Part shown: piece after piece, positions 1 through 12,404 of the stretch
Layout: each line of letters starts with the position of its first letter
How positions within the stretch are numbered: position 1 is the first letter of the stretch
DNA from: Beta vulgaris subsp. vulgaris
Lineage: Eukaryota; Streptophyta; Magnoliopsida; Caryophyllales; Amaranthaceae
Length of the DNA: 64,000 nucleotides
Assembly: GCF_026745355.1 (NCBI RefSeq)
Contig: NC_079205.1
Span: 43,258,349-43,322,348 of the forward strand
Direction of reading: 5' to 3'
Translations under genes and position numbers: made by a program
Notes under the pieces: model-generated
The model's input: only the letters and a program-made list of their open reading frames with translations
What the model was told of the DNA's origin: nothing
Database searches by the model: none

Positions 1-380
1 TGTTCTGTTTTTTTTGTTTAATTTTCTGTTTAATGTTCTGTTTTATTTTTCCTGTTTAATGTTCTGCATGTCATTTATTTTCTGTTTAATGTTATTTTTC
101 TATGTTATTTTCTATTTTTCCTACCAATTAGTATTAATGTTCTGTTTTTTTGTTTAATTTTTTGTTTTTTTTGTTTAATGTTCTGTTATTTATTTTATGT
201 TTTATTTTCTTATGCTATTTTTTTGTTTAATTTTTTGTTTAATGTTCTGTCATTTATTTCTGTTTAATTTTTCTATGCTGTTTTTCTGTTTAATGTTATT
301 TTCCATTCTTCCTACCAATTAGTATTAATATCCTGTTGCTTTTCATGCTCTTTATTTATTTGTTTACTTTGGTTTCTAGT
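1..380. repeat. T-rich low-complexity tract with TGTTTAATGTTCTG-like motif
   Basis: The tract is built from irregular copies of a short motif close to TGTTTAATGTTCTG or TTTTCTGTTTAATG, mixed with T runs. Spacing is too irregular for a clean microsatellite. It has the look of an intron or spacer of a repetitive element that begins left of the window. Confidence 0.7.
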
Positions 381-384
381 TTAA

Positions 385-528
385 TGTGGCTGATGACGAC
401 TTCAAGGAGCAAATTGAGCTCTCATCAGAGGTGGAGGAGGAGATTGACTCCACTCCTACAAATGCCGTGAAACCTCAACAATGTTTGTTTGAGTTGTGGA
501 CTTGTGGTTGTATAGGTCTAAAACATTA
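385..528 (+). other. Possible terminal coding exon, unidentified
   Basis: An open stretch runs from a possible acceptor (...TTTCTAG) to a TAA stop. The predicted peptide is acidic in the middle (DDDFKEQIELSSEVEEEID) and ends in CGCIGLKH. It sits right after a T-rich tract that could be an intron. I do not recognise the family. It could be the last exon of a gene or transposon lying mostly left of the window, or chance. Confidence 0.25.
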
Positions 529-742
529 AGGATACATTAATATTGTTTTATTTCATAAAATTTTGCTAAATTGGTTTATAATATTGCCAAGTATGAATTT
601 GGTTAGCTAGAACTTGGTAGAAGTATGTGATATTGCCAAGTATAAACTTGGTTAGCTAATACTTTGATGAAATTTCAAGGCCCAAATGCCAAGTGCCAAC
701 TATGAACTATGCAATTGTTTTGAAAAAAAAAATCAGGTTATA

Positions 743-981
743 TGGGTCGGGTCAACCTGAAAAAATCGGGTTAAACAGGTTCAGGTTGACCCATTTACAA
801 CCCGTTTTTTAAAAAATCAGGTCAAACAGCTCAGGTTGACCCGATGATTTTCAGATCAGGTTAGGGTTGATGATATTGACCCGAAAATTAAAACAGATCA
901 GGTTCAGGTTAGGGATTTTCAACTCGATTTTACTTGACCCGAAGACGAACCCGACTCAACCCGACCTGATTGACAGGCCTA
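743..981. mobile_element. hAT-like relic (GGGTCGGGT / GACCCGA island)
   Basis: A degenerate island of GGGTCGGGTC, AGGTTGACCC and GACCCGA motifs, ending in GACAGGCCTAG. Alternating CCCG and CGGG motifs of this kind are common inside non-autonomous plant hAT elements. I could not find an 8 bp target duplication, so this is a truncated or old copy and the class is inferred from composition and from the better-preserved relative at 28029-28440. Confidence 0.4.
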
Positions 982-999
982 GTTATTAGGCCCGGACTA

Positions 1000-2140
1000 T
1001 ACCCCGGGTAAGAAAAAATTTCATTTATTAATATAATACTTTATGATAATAATATTAAATACAACTTAGTCTAATGGTTAAGACTTTAGTATATGTACTT
1101 GAGGTCTCAATATCAAACACAGTTTACTGTTTATGCACGCCATTTAATATATTTGTATAGATGTCAAACGCTCAAATTTTTTGGGTAATTTTTTCTCTTT
1201 TCTTTGCAATTTTCGTTCTTTATTTGATCTAGGTTTTGCAAATTCAGAATTTTATTACTTCATTTTTCGACCAAGAATTATTATAATTATTTGAGAATTT
1301 TAATGACACACTATATTTTTTCATAGTAACTAAGTATTATACATTAAATCAATTTAATTTTTTTGAAAACTTGAATAAGTCTTGTGAAATCAGATTGTTG
1401 CTGATTAATTTTAATGAACGACTGAGCTCGAAAATAGATTGGGACATATAAGTAGACAAATTAGGCCATGAAAACATATTTTTATTTTTATATCATGTTG
1501 TAGACTTTAAAGGTTGTTGATGCATATAAAATTTCAATCTTTCTTTAGTTTTTAGTGTTATACTCCCACTCGTATTTTCATTTAATATAAAATTTGATAT
1601 TTGTATATTGTAGAACTTCATAGTGTATTGGAGTAATAAAATGATAAATTTAATTTTACCCCTATTGTTTTTTGTTATGTTAGATTAGTTCATAATATTT
1701 TATTAAAAATAGTGCAAAAAAATTAATTAAAAAGAACAGACCCTTAATCCATAATTTTTTTTTAATAAAATTTTGATATTATCTAATATAAATTTCAACT
1801 ATTTTTTATGACTTTATTTCGGTCCAGGTTAAATTTTTATGTCTTTGGTCCTTCTATAATGGTAGGTTGCAACTTTTTTTGGGTTTTGTAAAATTGCAAC
1901 TTTACTTGTAATTTCGGTTTTTTCACCAAATGCCCCCGAGTTTTCACGAAATTCACCGGGTACCCCCGCACTTTTGAAAATACATGGAGTACCCCTCAGT
2001 TTCAACATAATACACCCCAATACCCCTAATGACTAACGACGCTAACTGCCGTTAACTACCGTTAGTGTTAACCCTAATTAAACTCTATTCAGCCGTAATT
2101 AACCTAACTTAACCCTAATTAAACTCTAATTAGTCCTAAT
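1000..2140. other. Non-coding, AT-rich, probable old repeat sequence
   Basis: No supported gene. 1000-1800 is AT-rich. From about 1860 to 2010 the text becomes C-rich with patterns such as AAATGCCCCCGAG and CACCGGGTACCCCC, followed by many GTTAACTACCGTTAG-like words. That style is typical of old plant transposon ends, but no boundaries or inverted repeats could be fixed. Confidence 0.4.
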
Positions 2141-2149
2141 TAATCTAAC

Positions 2150-2760
2150 TTAACCCTAAACACTAACACTAAACCCTAACCACCCTCCCCACCACCCCAT
2201 CCACCCACCACCTCCCCCCACACCCTACCCACCACCCCAACAGCCCCCCGTCCCCCGACCCCTAGCCGCCGACCCTCCCACCCTCCGCAACACCCCCTAG
2301 CCTCCACCGCACGACCCCCATCCCCTCCCTCGCCAGCCACAACCCCCATTTCGCAATCTCTCTTTCTCCTCTGTTTTTCCCAAATCCCAAATTCATACTG
2401 AAGAAGATCGAAATTTTCGCAAACTCTCTCTCCTCTCTATTCTTCGTCAATCCGATCTTCTTCCTAGTCTATTTCGTCGGTTTTCCAAAAGATTTGTCTT
2501 CGTCGTTGAGAGCTCATTAACCAAACTGAACTGGGCATCGATTTCGACGGGGTGGGGGAGGGGTGGGGTTTTGGGCATCGATTTCGATGGGGTGGGGTAC
2601 GGTGGGGTTTCGAGCGTCAATATCGACGGGATAGGGGGAGGGGTAGGGTTCTCACGACGGGGTGGGGGAGAGGTGCGGTTCTCGCGACGTGGTGGGGGAG
2701 GGCCTGCTATGGTGGGATTTGAAAGGGGGGCTGCGAGCTGGGGGTGAGGTGATATACGAA
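2150..2760. repeat. C-rich block followed by G-rich imperfect repeats
   Basis: 2150-2330 is strongly C-rich on the plus strand (runs such as CCACCCTCCCCACCACCCC). 2520-2760 is strongly G-rich, with three or more imperfect units built on GACGGGGTGGGGGAGGGGT and GGGCATCGATTTCGA. Both halves have quadruplex-forming potential, on opposite strands. No protein family is recognisable in either strand. Confidence 0.6.
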
Positions 2761-3915
2761 ACTTGGTGATAAGCCAATGTAGAAAAATGAATGATAATTA
2801 ATTTATCAATTAATTAAAAAAATTAATAATTTGTTTCATATACTACAGTTATATGATTCACAATCTATGAATATTAATATTTGTTTGTGTGCAGTAATCT
2901 ACAAATAAAACTGAACTACATTATCAACATGAATGACATTATTATTTTTCAACTTCAATGCAAAGAAGCTACAAACACTCTTGTTAGTCTTCTCTCCCAT
3001 CTCCTCTGATACTTAAAGGTTTATAGGGAGCTTTCCAAATGTCATATCATTGGATTTTACATATATGTAGGTATAAAAATTGCAACTTTTTGAAAAGCAC
3101 TAAGCATATATTTTAACCATTTCAAATTTGGATCGCATATCATATTTTTACGAGTCACACACCTCTAACAAGTGTGGGACACATGTACATACTAATTGAA
3201 TTTTGTGAACCAAACACACCTTAAAATATGATTAATGCATACCTAAAGTCGAATGCCGCAATTAACAAAGAACAACGGAATTGTCAAATAAATTATATCA
3301 TTTTATAAGTTGTTGGATTTGCATAGTGTATATTTAAACTTTAAATATTTTATATTTGTGATACAATAAAATAATATAAATATTAGTGGTCAAAGTTATG
3401 TGTGTAGCAAACGTGAACATCAAAATGTTGCAATTATAAAATAATGAAAGAAGTATCTACTAATTCAACTTTTCAAAAATCAAATATTTAATTACTCTTT
3501 AAAGGAAATTTTGCAAATGTGTATTTGCATTGGGAGTGTACATCATATTCGTTGTCATTACAAAGTACCACTTGATTTACAAATGTCTAAGTTGGAGATG
3601 AACTAATGTAATTAATAATTTTTTACTAACTTGTAGGTTATTGTAATGCAACTTTATAGGGATTTTATTAGCTCCTCGAAATGCATTCGCTTTCGAAATT
3701 CTATTAAATCCTATAGGGCAGGGGAATCTATAAAAATTAATAAATATACTAAATGCTTCACCTTCTAGAATGAGTGAGGCTATTTGACGAATGATTTAGT
3801 ATCGAACGATATTTTTCATTTTTTTGCACTTATGTTGTTTTCACCTATCAAGTATACAAAGTAATTTTTGCACTCCTAATTCTAAAATTGTACATTCAAA
3901 ACCTGAAATTGCACA
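2761..3915. other. AT-rich spacer, no gene seen
   Basis: No open frame of note and no structured element. The last ~60 bases before 3919 contain TTGTACATTC and TTGCACATCC words resembling the degenerate repeat at 19318-19585. The two stretches may have been one locus before the CACTA insertion. Confidence 0.5.
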
Positions 3916-3918
3916 TCC
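3916..3918. repeat. TCC target site duplication, left copy (CACTA 1)
   Basis: TCC directly precedes the left CACTA terminus and recurs at 18916-18918 directly after the right terminus. Confidence 0.85.
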
Positions 3919-5174
3919 CACTACTAGAAAAACCTTACTTTGGGGACGCTTATTGTTCGACGCCTCGGCATAAGTGCGGCGCGGGTTTAATTTATCCCGC
4001 AATATCTCGACGCTTTTAAGCGTCGAGAAGGTTGCCCACGCGTTAAAAGCGTCCTCATTACCCGTGAAATAGAAATATTAGCTAGCTTATCACTGTATAC
4101 TCCCGCTCGAAATTTTAGAGCGAGCAAATAAATTAAAAAATAAAAAAATCTCCCCCACCCCCCACCCCCCCCACTACGCGTACTATCACTCAACTGCATA
4201 ATAAGCGAAATTTCAGAGCAACTGGGTAGTTAATGGTGAAACCCTATCTAATCAATTCTTCTCAATTCGCTCATAATTTCTCGCCATAATCTTCGTCTTT
4301 GATCATCAGGTATGCCTTCTTCTCTTCCTATCTTTTTCGTTCCAATTGTTCGAACTTCTGTTGAAGTTTTCATCTCCTACCTATCAACAGTCTTGAAGTA
4401 ATTGGAAAGCTGCGAGAATTTCTCTGAAATTTCAATAAAAGTGTTCTTCTTCGCCATCATCTTCTGCATCATATCAGGTAATTTATGCCTTCTGTAAATT
4501 GTCTCGAATTGTTGTTTTTTTTGATGAATTTTGTAAATGTCAATCTGTTTTTTCGAATTACAATTGAATTCTTTGTCTTCAACCTCCCATCAATTTAGAC
4601 TTGAAATTTTCATGCCTTTTTTTTAGCTCACTGTCAATCTCAATTGTCTAGAATCTGTTTTTTAAATTCTAAAGGTTTTTCTTGCCTTTTTTTTCTTCAA
4701 TCTCAAAGATATGATTTTTGATGGAATTATTGTAAATTGAATAATTAAAAGGCCTCTCATTATACAATATACAAATGTCGACTAACTGAAATTTTTATGC
4801 TTTATTGTTTCTTGAAATTTTCATAATTTAGTGCAATAAGTTGATTTCCTTTACATGCCTGAATACCTATGTACATGCAGTATCTGTAATGAATTGGAAG
4901 TGTTGATTTTTCGATGAATATGGAGAAAACTATTTATGTTGAAAGCTTCGTTGTGGTTAAGGTATGCCATAAGCAGGAAACACAGAGAAGGAAACTAGAT
5001 TGACACCAATTAGCTTTACAGACTTCTACATGTCTGTGTCTTTTTTTAAACTTCAGTCACTAGAATAATAAACTTTTTTTTCTTCGGCAAAAGCGTAATC
5101 AACTATTCCTGCCTACATTATGGATTCATAGTATTTTTAGCTGTCGTTCTGTAATTCTCTTATGTTGATTAAAG

Positions 5175-5312
5175 GAGGGCTTTTGGTACCATCATGCAGA
5201 GCCAAATTATTTAATGCTGGTTTACTGGATTCCTGAAAGTATTTCTACAATTCCTGCAAATGCTACACATCGCGTAGGAGTTGGTGCTATTGTCTTAACA
5301 GAGAACAGAGAG
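5175..5312 (+). pseudogene. Captured Nudix hydrolase exon inside the CACTA element
   Basis: A 138 bp, 46-codon open segment between a good acceptor (TTAAAG before 5175) and a donor (GTAATA at 5313). The translation contains GFWYHHAEPNYLMLVYWIP and, near its end, ATHRVGVGAIVLTENRE. This resembles the segment just before the Nudix box in plant NUDT2/8/10-type hydrolases: an HHAEP motif, then a hydrophobic strand, then HRVGVGA. The Nudix box itself is not found downstream, so this is a single-exon capture and not a working enzyme. It lies between the left terminus and the transposase gene, in the same direction as both transposon genes. Family assignment is from memory of the motif. Confidence 0.7.
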
Positions 5313-5486
5313 GTAATACTTTGTTCTCCTTTTCTGATATATGTGCAATTGCTTGATCAGTTCATTTCCATAAATCCGTTGCGGCGCTTTCTCCTACATA
5401 AACAAATGATGGTCTATATGATGTGGAAATGCTTTTGAAGAATCATTAAATTGTTATTCCTTTCCTTGTACAACGGTATTAGTAGG

Positions 5487-5914
5487 GCTATCTAGATTGT
5501 ATGTCAAAAGACTGCGCGCTACTTCCTCGATTCCCCTCTCCCACTTTTTATTTCCTCAGGTTTTCAATGATCTTACTACATTTCTGTCTGTTTACACAAG
5601 TTTTCACCATACTAGAGCTTATGAGGACTGTAACCATGACCCTTATTCGTAATTTTGGCTCTTTTGGATGTGTAATTGGCCCCAGTGGCAGCCCTTTATT
5701 GTTCTTATGTAGTAATAGCTTATGCTACTAGTGATCCATAGGTCTACTTCCCTTTTCTCCTTTAGGGTGCCCTTCCCCATCTTCTACCTCTTTTCTAATA
5801 TCATGTGATTTTATGTGTGTAGCTATCTAGATTGTATGTCAAAAGACTGCTTCCTCATTCCCCTCTCCCACTTTTTATTTCCTCAGGTTTTCAATGATCT
5901 TACTACATTTCTGT
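5487..5914 (+). repeat. Direct duplication of ~95 bp inside the CACTA element
   Basis: 5487-5588 and 5822-5914 carry nearly the same text (both contain GCTATCTAGATTGTATGTC and TTTCCTCAGGTTTTCAATGA). The copies differ by a short insertion after GACTGC. About 235 bp of unrelated sequence separates them. Confidence 0.85.
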
Positions 5915-6617
5915 ATGATCTGTTTGATACTGGCTTTTGTAATTATCTGGTTGTACTCCTTGAATCAACTCTTATATAAAATAAATAAGTTTTGATATTG
6001 TTTATCATTTCCAATTCTCTTGAAAATTTGTGTTTTTTATACTCTTTAAGATTTTGATCAGTAAACTATCAAAATTGTTATGATGCCTCTGTTACTTTTT
6101 ATAATTTTCTCACGTGGAACCCATCAATCCCAAGGTTTATGATTCGAAAAGCAAAGAACATTTTTTTTTTCTGGTACGCTTTCAAACATAAATTATCGTA
6201 GAACTATTTCTGGACAATAACCATGCAAGCTTCCAAAAGATGGAGTCTGACAGACTGACACTATCTGACTCTAGTAGCCAAGGCTGAGTTACATAAGTTT
6301 TCATATATAGTAATATAACTGCCTAAGCCTTAAACTACTCCAGCACGAATTGTGTTGCTGAAGTGTGGACATATAGGGTAAATACGCAAAATAAATCAAA
6401 TAGATAGGGAAGTACATAACAATTCATGTTAATCTAGATATGTTAGGCACTGAGTTCAATTTCTAGATATGTTAGGCACTGAGTACATAACAAGTCATAT
6501 AAGCAAGAGTATTTCGTTTAGGTCATGTTTTATGTGAACTATTTGAAGATATATGTTCATATTTTTTTCTTCTTAATATGGTTCTTATTTGTTATCGTAT
6601 ATATTTTTTTTGTAGAC

Positions 6618-9600
6618 ATGGATTCTAGTTGGATAGATTTACCAAAAGGCCATCCCGCTTATTATAATGGTTGCATGAAATTCTTAGAGCTTGCTAAAGA
6701 GACTCTTGTTGAAGGAAAAACTCGATGCCCATGTAATAATTGCAAGTTAAACAAATGGTTTAAGTTGGAAAAAGTAGGAGGCCATATTTTATTGTACGGT
6801 TTTTATAAGAACTACAAAAATTGGATTTTTCATTGTAGTCATCAAGTGGGTAACAACTTAGGGCTCCATAGTGATCAAGCAAAGGGAGTAGGTCGAGATG
6901 ATATTGATGGGTTACTAAATGCAGCTTTTGGGGTTGGTAGTCCACAATCCACTAACGAACCCCCGTTATTAAATGAGTTAGATTCTGATGACGAAGATAT
7001 AAATGAGATGCATGAAGAGGTAAATTTTCAATTCGAGGTAGATAATGAATATGTATCAATTAACACCGACGCAGAAGAGACAAAGTACAATAGACTCAAG
7101 GAAGCTTCTAAAGAGAGTCTATATGAGGGGTGTACTACTTTTTCAAAGCTATCGTTTCTATTGCACTTATTTCACCTTAAGTGTATGTTCCACTGGTCTA
7201 CTGAGTCTTTTAATAAATTGCTTGAACTTCTATTAGACGCATTTCCTTATATTATGGAGTTCCCATCGTCCTATTACGAAAGCATGAAGATAATTAAAGA
7301 TTTGGGTTTAGGTTATGAGAAAATCCATGCATGTCCAAATGATTGCATGTTATATTGGGGGGATTTTGCAGACAAAAGTGAGTGTCATATTTGCCACACA
7401 CCAAGATGGCAAAATGTGAAAGGCAAGCAAGGTGATACAAGTGAGAAAGGTAAAGAAACATGTATGAAGGGGGTGCCAGCTAAAGTAATGCGGTATTTTC
7501 CTCTCATCCCTAGACTAAAGAGGCTTTACATGTCATCTAATACTGCAAGAGACATGAGATGGCATTTTGACCGCAAGGACGATAAAATTATCACCCACCC
7601 GGCAGATGGAGAGGCTTGGAAAAAATTTGATGATAGATATGAGGAATTTGCTAAAGATCCTCGTAGTGTTAGATTGGGTCTAGCAAGTGATGGTTTTAAT
7701 CCATATCGTCTTATGAACACTAATTACAGTACATGGCCAGTGATTCTGATTCCTTATAATTTGCCTCCTTGGCTTTGTATGAAGTCATCATCATTTATTT
7801 TGTCCTTGATTATTCCTGGAAAATATGGTCCCGGTATCGATATTGATGTTTATTTGCAACCACTAATGCATGAGTTAAAATTGTTGTGGGAAGGTGTAGA
7901 TGCCTTTGATGTTTATAGTGGAAAAAACTTTAAACTACGAGCATCCTTACATTCCACTATAAATGACTTTCCTGCATATGCTATGTTGTCGGGTTGGAGT
8001 ACAAAAGGTTATAAAGCTTGCCCTACTTGTGCCAATTCTACTTGTTCATATTATTTTGGTGGTAAAATTGTCTACCCCGGTTCTCGAAAATGGTTACCGA
8101 TTGATCATCCTTACCGTTCTCAAGCTAATTTATTTGATGGGAAGAGGAATATGGCCTTGCTCCGGTTCATGCTAGTGGGACAGAAATTTTGAAGCAGCAA
8201 GAAGAAGTTAATTATGTTTATGGGAAATCAAAAACGGTTCCTAAAAAAAGAGGGAGAGAAGAAGTTGAGGATGATGAAATTGATAATGATAATGATAAGG
8301 TTCTTTGGAAAAAGTATATTATTTGACTTGGAATACTGGGAACATAATCTTCTTAGACACAATTTAGATGTTATGCACATTGAGAAGAATGTGTGTGATA
8401 ATCTCTTAGGAACTCTTTTAGAAACCGACAAGAGTAGAGATGATAAGAAAGCTAGGGAGGCTCTGAAACAAATAAATATAAAATCTCATCTTTGGCTTCA
8501 AACGCATCCTAATCGTGTTAAAGAGTATATGCCTCCAGCTTCATACAACATGGATAAAGAAGAAAAAGAACGTTTTTTAAGAGTCTTGAAAAAGCTCAGA
8601 GTTCCTGATGGTTATGGATCAAATTTGCAAAGATGTGTGAACATGAAGGAGCGTAAACTTATTAATATGAAAAGCCACGACAATCATATCCTCATGCAAG
8701 AAATCCTTCCTGTTGCTTTAAGAGCATCAAATGCCACAAAAGTTATTGATTTGCTTGAGGAGTTGTCGTACTTTTTTAAGAAGATTTGTTCAACCACCAT
8801 TGATAAAGGAGAGTTAGATACCATTCAGTCAAAGCTTGTCCTGACCCTTTGTAAGATGGAGAAAGAGTTCCTCCCAACATTTTTCACAATTATGGTTCAT
8901 CTACTAATTCATTTAGTGGATGAGGTTAAACTCGGTGGACCTGTTCATTACAGGTGGATGTATCCTATTGAAAGGTCATTATTTCTAATTTCATATTTTC
9001 TTTTAATTTGTTAATTTTTTTATATAAAAATCCATCGTCAAATCTTCTCTTATCTCTTTCATACTCACGATCTTCATATATATTAAGGTACTTGGCCTTT
9101 TTGAAATCTCATGTTAGCAATAAAGCACAACCTGAAGGGTCTATAGCCGAAGGGTTCCTTTTATGGGAGACAATTACATTTTGCTCGAGATATTTAGAAA
9201 GTGTTGAGACCATGTTCAACAAACCGAAAAGAAATGATGACGGGGTTCCACACATCAATAACTATCTATACAACTCAGGATGTCGCGTAATTGGAAAGAG
9301 AGAAAATGTTCGTCTTGATGACAAAAGTTTAAAGCAAGCACATCGCTATGTTTTACTTCATTCAGATGAGATGAAACAAGTGTTTGAGTAAGTACCATTA
9401 TTGGTTATCTAGTGAAAGTATTAATTATAACTTTAACAATATATTTTTTTTCAAATTCTTAAGTGATTTCCTCCAAGTAAAGCGGCAAGAGCATCGAGTG
9501 GGCGAAATTGCGGCGAATGAATATAATGAAAATCAATGGAGACTTAACGAATTCTCCGATTGGTTGCAAAACCAGGTTATATGCTTTAAAATTTCGGGTT

Positions 9601-10154
9601 GCCTTAATTATTTTATATATCAATCAAAGTTTAACTAAATATTTTACCTGGAATTATAGATCCATAACCTAGATGATAACACAGTAGAAGGAAAGCTGAG
9701 AAAAGCGTTGGCCGGTGGTTTAAGCAATCGCGGTAAAAGGATGAAAAGCGTTATCATTAATGGATATAAATTTGATACCGTGGATCGTGAACGATTTCGG
9801 AAGACACAAAATTCTGGAGTGATGGTTGAAGCCGATGGCCAAGAGTATTATGGAAAACTGAAAGAAATTTTCGAACTTGATTACTATGGTTCATTTAGGG
9901 TTGTAATGTTTCGTTGTGACTGGGTTGACATTCGTAGGGGTTTTAAAACATACCCAAGTGGCAGAGTTACTGTCAACTTCTCGAAGTTGATGCACACTGG
10001 TCGAAATTTGCATGATGATCCATTTGTTTTCTCTTCTCAAGCAAAACAAGTTTTTTATGTCGAGGATGAGATACAAAAAGGATGGTTGCACGTAATTAAG
10101 ACTAAGCCCAGGGACTTGTTTGATATACCCGAGGATGACGAGATTCTAGAATAG
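6618..10154 (+). pseudogene. CACTA transposase gene, TNP2/TNPD type, frameshifted
   Basis: Proposed exons are 6618-8974, 9088-9387, 9464-9575 and 9660-10154, with GT-AG borders and matching phases. The start MDSSWIDLPKGHPAYYNGC follows a TGTAG acceptor. Domains in order: transposase-associated N-terminus with CPCNNC; TNP2 transposase region (DFADKSECHICHTPRW); second TNP2 part (DVMHIEKNVCDNLLGTLL); DUF4218-like segment (MVHLLIHLVDEVKLGGPVHY); DUF4216-like C-terminus (FRCDWVDIRRGFKTYPSG). The frame shifts near 8155-8165 and again near 8305-8320, so the catalytic region is split and the copy should be inactive. It is the first gene of the element and reads the same way as the second. Confidence 0.88.
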
Positions 10155-11180
10155 AAGGGTTTTGGGTTTTTAGAATTTTATCATTGTTCATTTGTGGATT
10201 TATGTTTTGATTTTGGATTCGAGTTATTAACTTTTATTTAATGGTACTACTTTGTCTATTCCACATTTATCTTTCTTATTATTCCTCTATTTGCATTTCC
10301 CTCTTGATTTCACTCTATATCTACTTAAAAATTATGTAAATGAATGTGATATGTTGTGGATTATTTTGATTGGGTGAAAGCTTTGCTGAGGATATTGATT
10401 ATTGATGTCGTATTGTATCGATTTATAGTATAAGCCACTTAATTAGGCTTTGTTGTTAATTTTTTGGTTAATTGCTTCATGCTCTGTTGTTCAGATTGGA
10501 GATTATTGTTGTTTTTCCGTGTCTTAAGTTAGCATGTTAATTAAAGGAACTAAGATTGGATTAAAAAACTTAAGTTCTTGCTATCATTATGGGAAAAGTA
10601 AACCATATTATAGGCTTATAGCATAGCTACTATGATGAGAACTCTTTAAACTGTTCTTCGGATAAGTTGGTCGATGGAAATAGAAGTTTTCATATGATAC
10701 TTTCCTAGTAAAGCATATGTACATCAGTATAAACAAGTAATAATGCTTTAAATAGCAGTTTGAGATTGTTGTACTGTACAACTCTCTATCTCTTATACAT
10801 GGCCTCAGGTCTGAGTTTCTTAATGTAGGCCAATTGATCTGTTGGCCTTCAGTTTATTAGCTGGATTAAGGAGAGACCCTCTTCCCCTTGAGCATAGGCT
10901 TTAATTGATCTTTAAGTTACCATTATTATATGATATATTCCCATACTGTTGACCGAATTGTTTGGCTTCTATTATCGCTTTATTTTCGTTTCCCAGTTGG
11001 TGGTAGTTCATTACTTCAGACTTTAGAGACCATTGTGTTGATTATGCATTATAAAGATACTTTGTGGTGTTGGATTGGATATTTACATATGTCTTGTTCT
11101 CTGGATGAATCAAATTTCCCCTAATCTAATCAGTTTCTTTTTCTTCCAACATTTCAGACACTGGTAAGGTTGATTTGGTA
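10155..11180 (+). other. Spacer between the two CACTA genes
   Basis: No supported coding region. AT-rich sequence that would hold the 3' end of the transposase transcript and the upstream region of the second gene. No clear TATA box or captured exon could be assigned. Confidence 0.4.
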
Positions 11181-12404
11181 ATGAATGTGGTTGAGCGTGT
11201 GAGTGGAGGTTTCTCGGCTGGTGGTGGAATTTCGAGTGGGTAAGAAAAGATGATGTGATAATGTTATATACAGTCTCCAAAATGATGGTTTTAAAGCTAT
11301 GTATATGTTTATTCTGAGGCACTATGGTTGCATATGCATTTACAGGATAACAAGTGGCCCTTTGTCAGGTCTAATTGGAAGGACTATTCTGTTGCTTAGA
11401 ATTTTTATTCTTTTAATTGATAAAATACATATTTCCTCACATTTAGGCTTACATGCTATAATGATCCTAGAGTACTTCCTAATACTTTTTAATCTTATTC
11501 GATACTCTAAGAAAAGAAATTACGTATGCCCTGTACATAACCGAAAAAGTGCATAATTCATATGATAGAGAAAATAATTTGCTCTACTGTTTAAACTATT
11601 TAGAATTTCCAGTCTACTTTGGGGGATCCGAAACACTTTACACACCTTATTAGATGTAGTAATGTACCAATGTGTCTGTGTAGATGTCTACAAGTTATTT
11701 AAGTCTCTAAATATAGCATCGACACTATTCTTTTCACATTTGAAAATCACATTTCAAGTTTCATTAAGTTCACGTAAAGCCTTTTGAAACTATTAAAGGT
11801 TCACCTAAAGCTGAAAGTGCAATTATTACTAACAAACTTGTAGTCGAATTAGTTTTCTGACATGGTGCTGGAGAAACAAAAACTGGATCTGCTGTGCTAA
11901 AATCTTTGGATTCCCTGTAGCTAATAGCTAATAATTTCAAGCTTCAAATTCAATGCATCATACAGGCCGATGCTAGCCTTATCTTTTCCTATCGTCATAA
12001 TCTGAAGCTATGATAATCAATAATGTAGATGTAAATTGTAATTTTGCTTCATTTTAAATATTATAGTAGTTTTCAGAAGGGCTTGATCATTATTGTTTTT
12101 TGTCTTGCAGTGATATATTATATTATCAAGGGAAGAGAACGAGGGACGTACATGCAGATGACCAGCCCAGTTCATTGTCTTCACAGTCACCAGGTGCTGC
12201 TGCTGCACACAACTCTCCTTCGACCGAAAATGCATCACAATCAAACAAAAAACAAATCCTTCAATCACAGCCATATGAGGTTCCTTCTAACGTTGAATTT
12301 GGACCATTTTGCCCACCAAGTGCCACCACAACAAATCCTTCAATCACACCAAGTGCAACAACTAGCAAACCATTAGCTATATGGAAAAACCTCCTTGTAT
12401 CACA

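Noticed and set aside
1061..1122. tRNA-like SINE or tRNA gene (TAGTCTAATGGTTAAGAC then GAGGTCTCAATATCAAAC)
   Set aside because: Box A and box B-like words occur at a plausible distance, but no acceptor stem or clover-leaf can be drawn, and no poly(A) tail or target duplication frames it. At most a decayed SINE head.
2155..2185. Telomere-type repeat (CTAAACCCTAACC)
   Set aside because: Only one or two CCCTAA-like words occur, inside a general C-rich block; not a telomeric tract.
11344..11366. Extra exon ITSGPLSG after the first exon of the CACTA second gene
   Set aside because: It can be spliced in phase to the exon ending at 11239, but the exon at 12111 fits the same phase and continues the protein, while nothing sensible follows this one.
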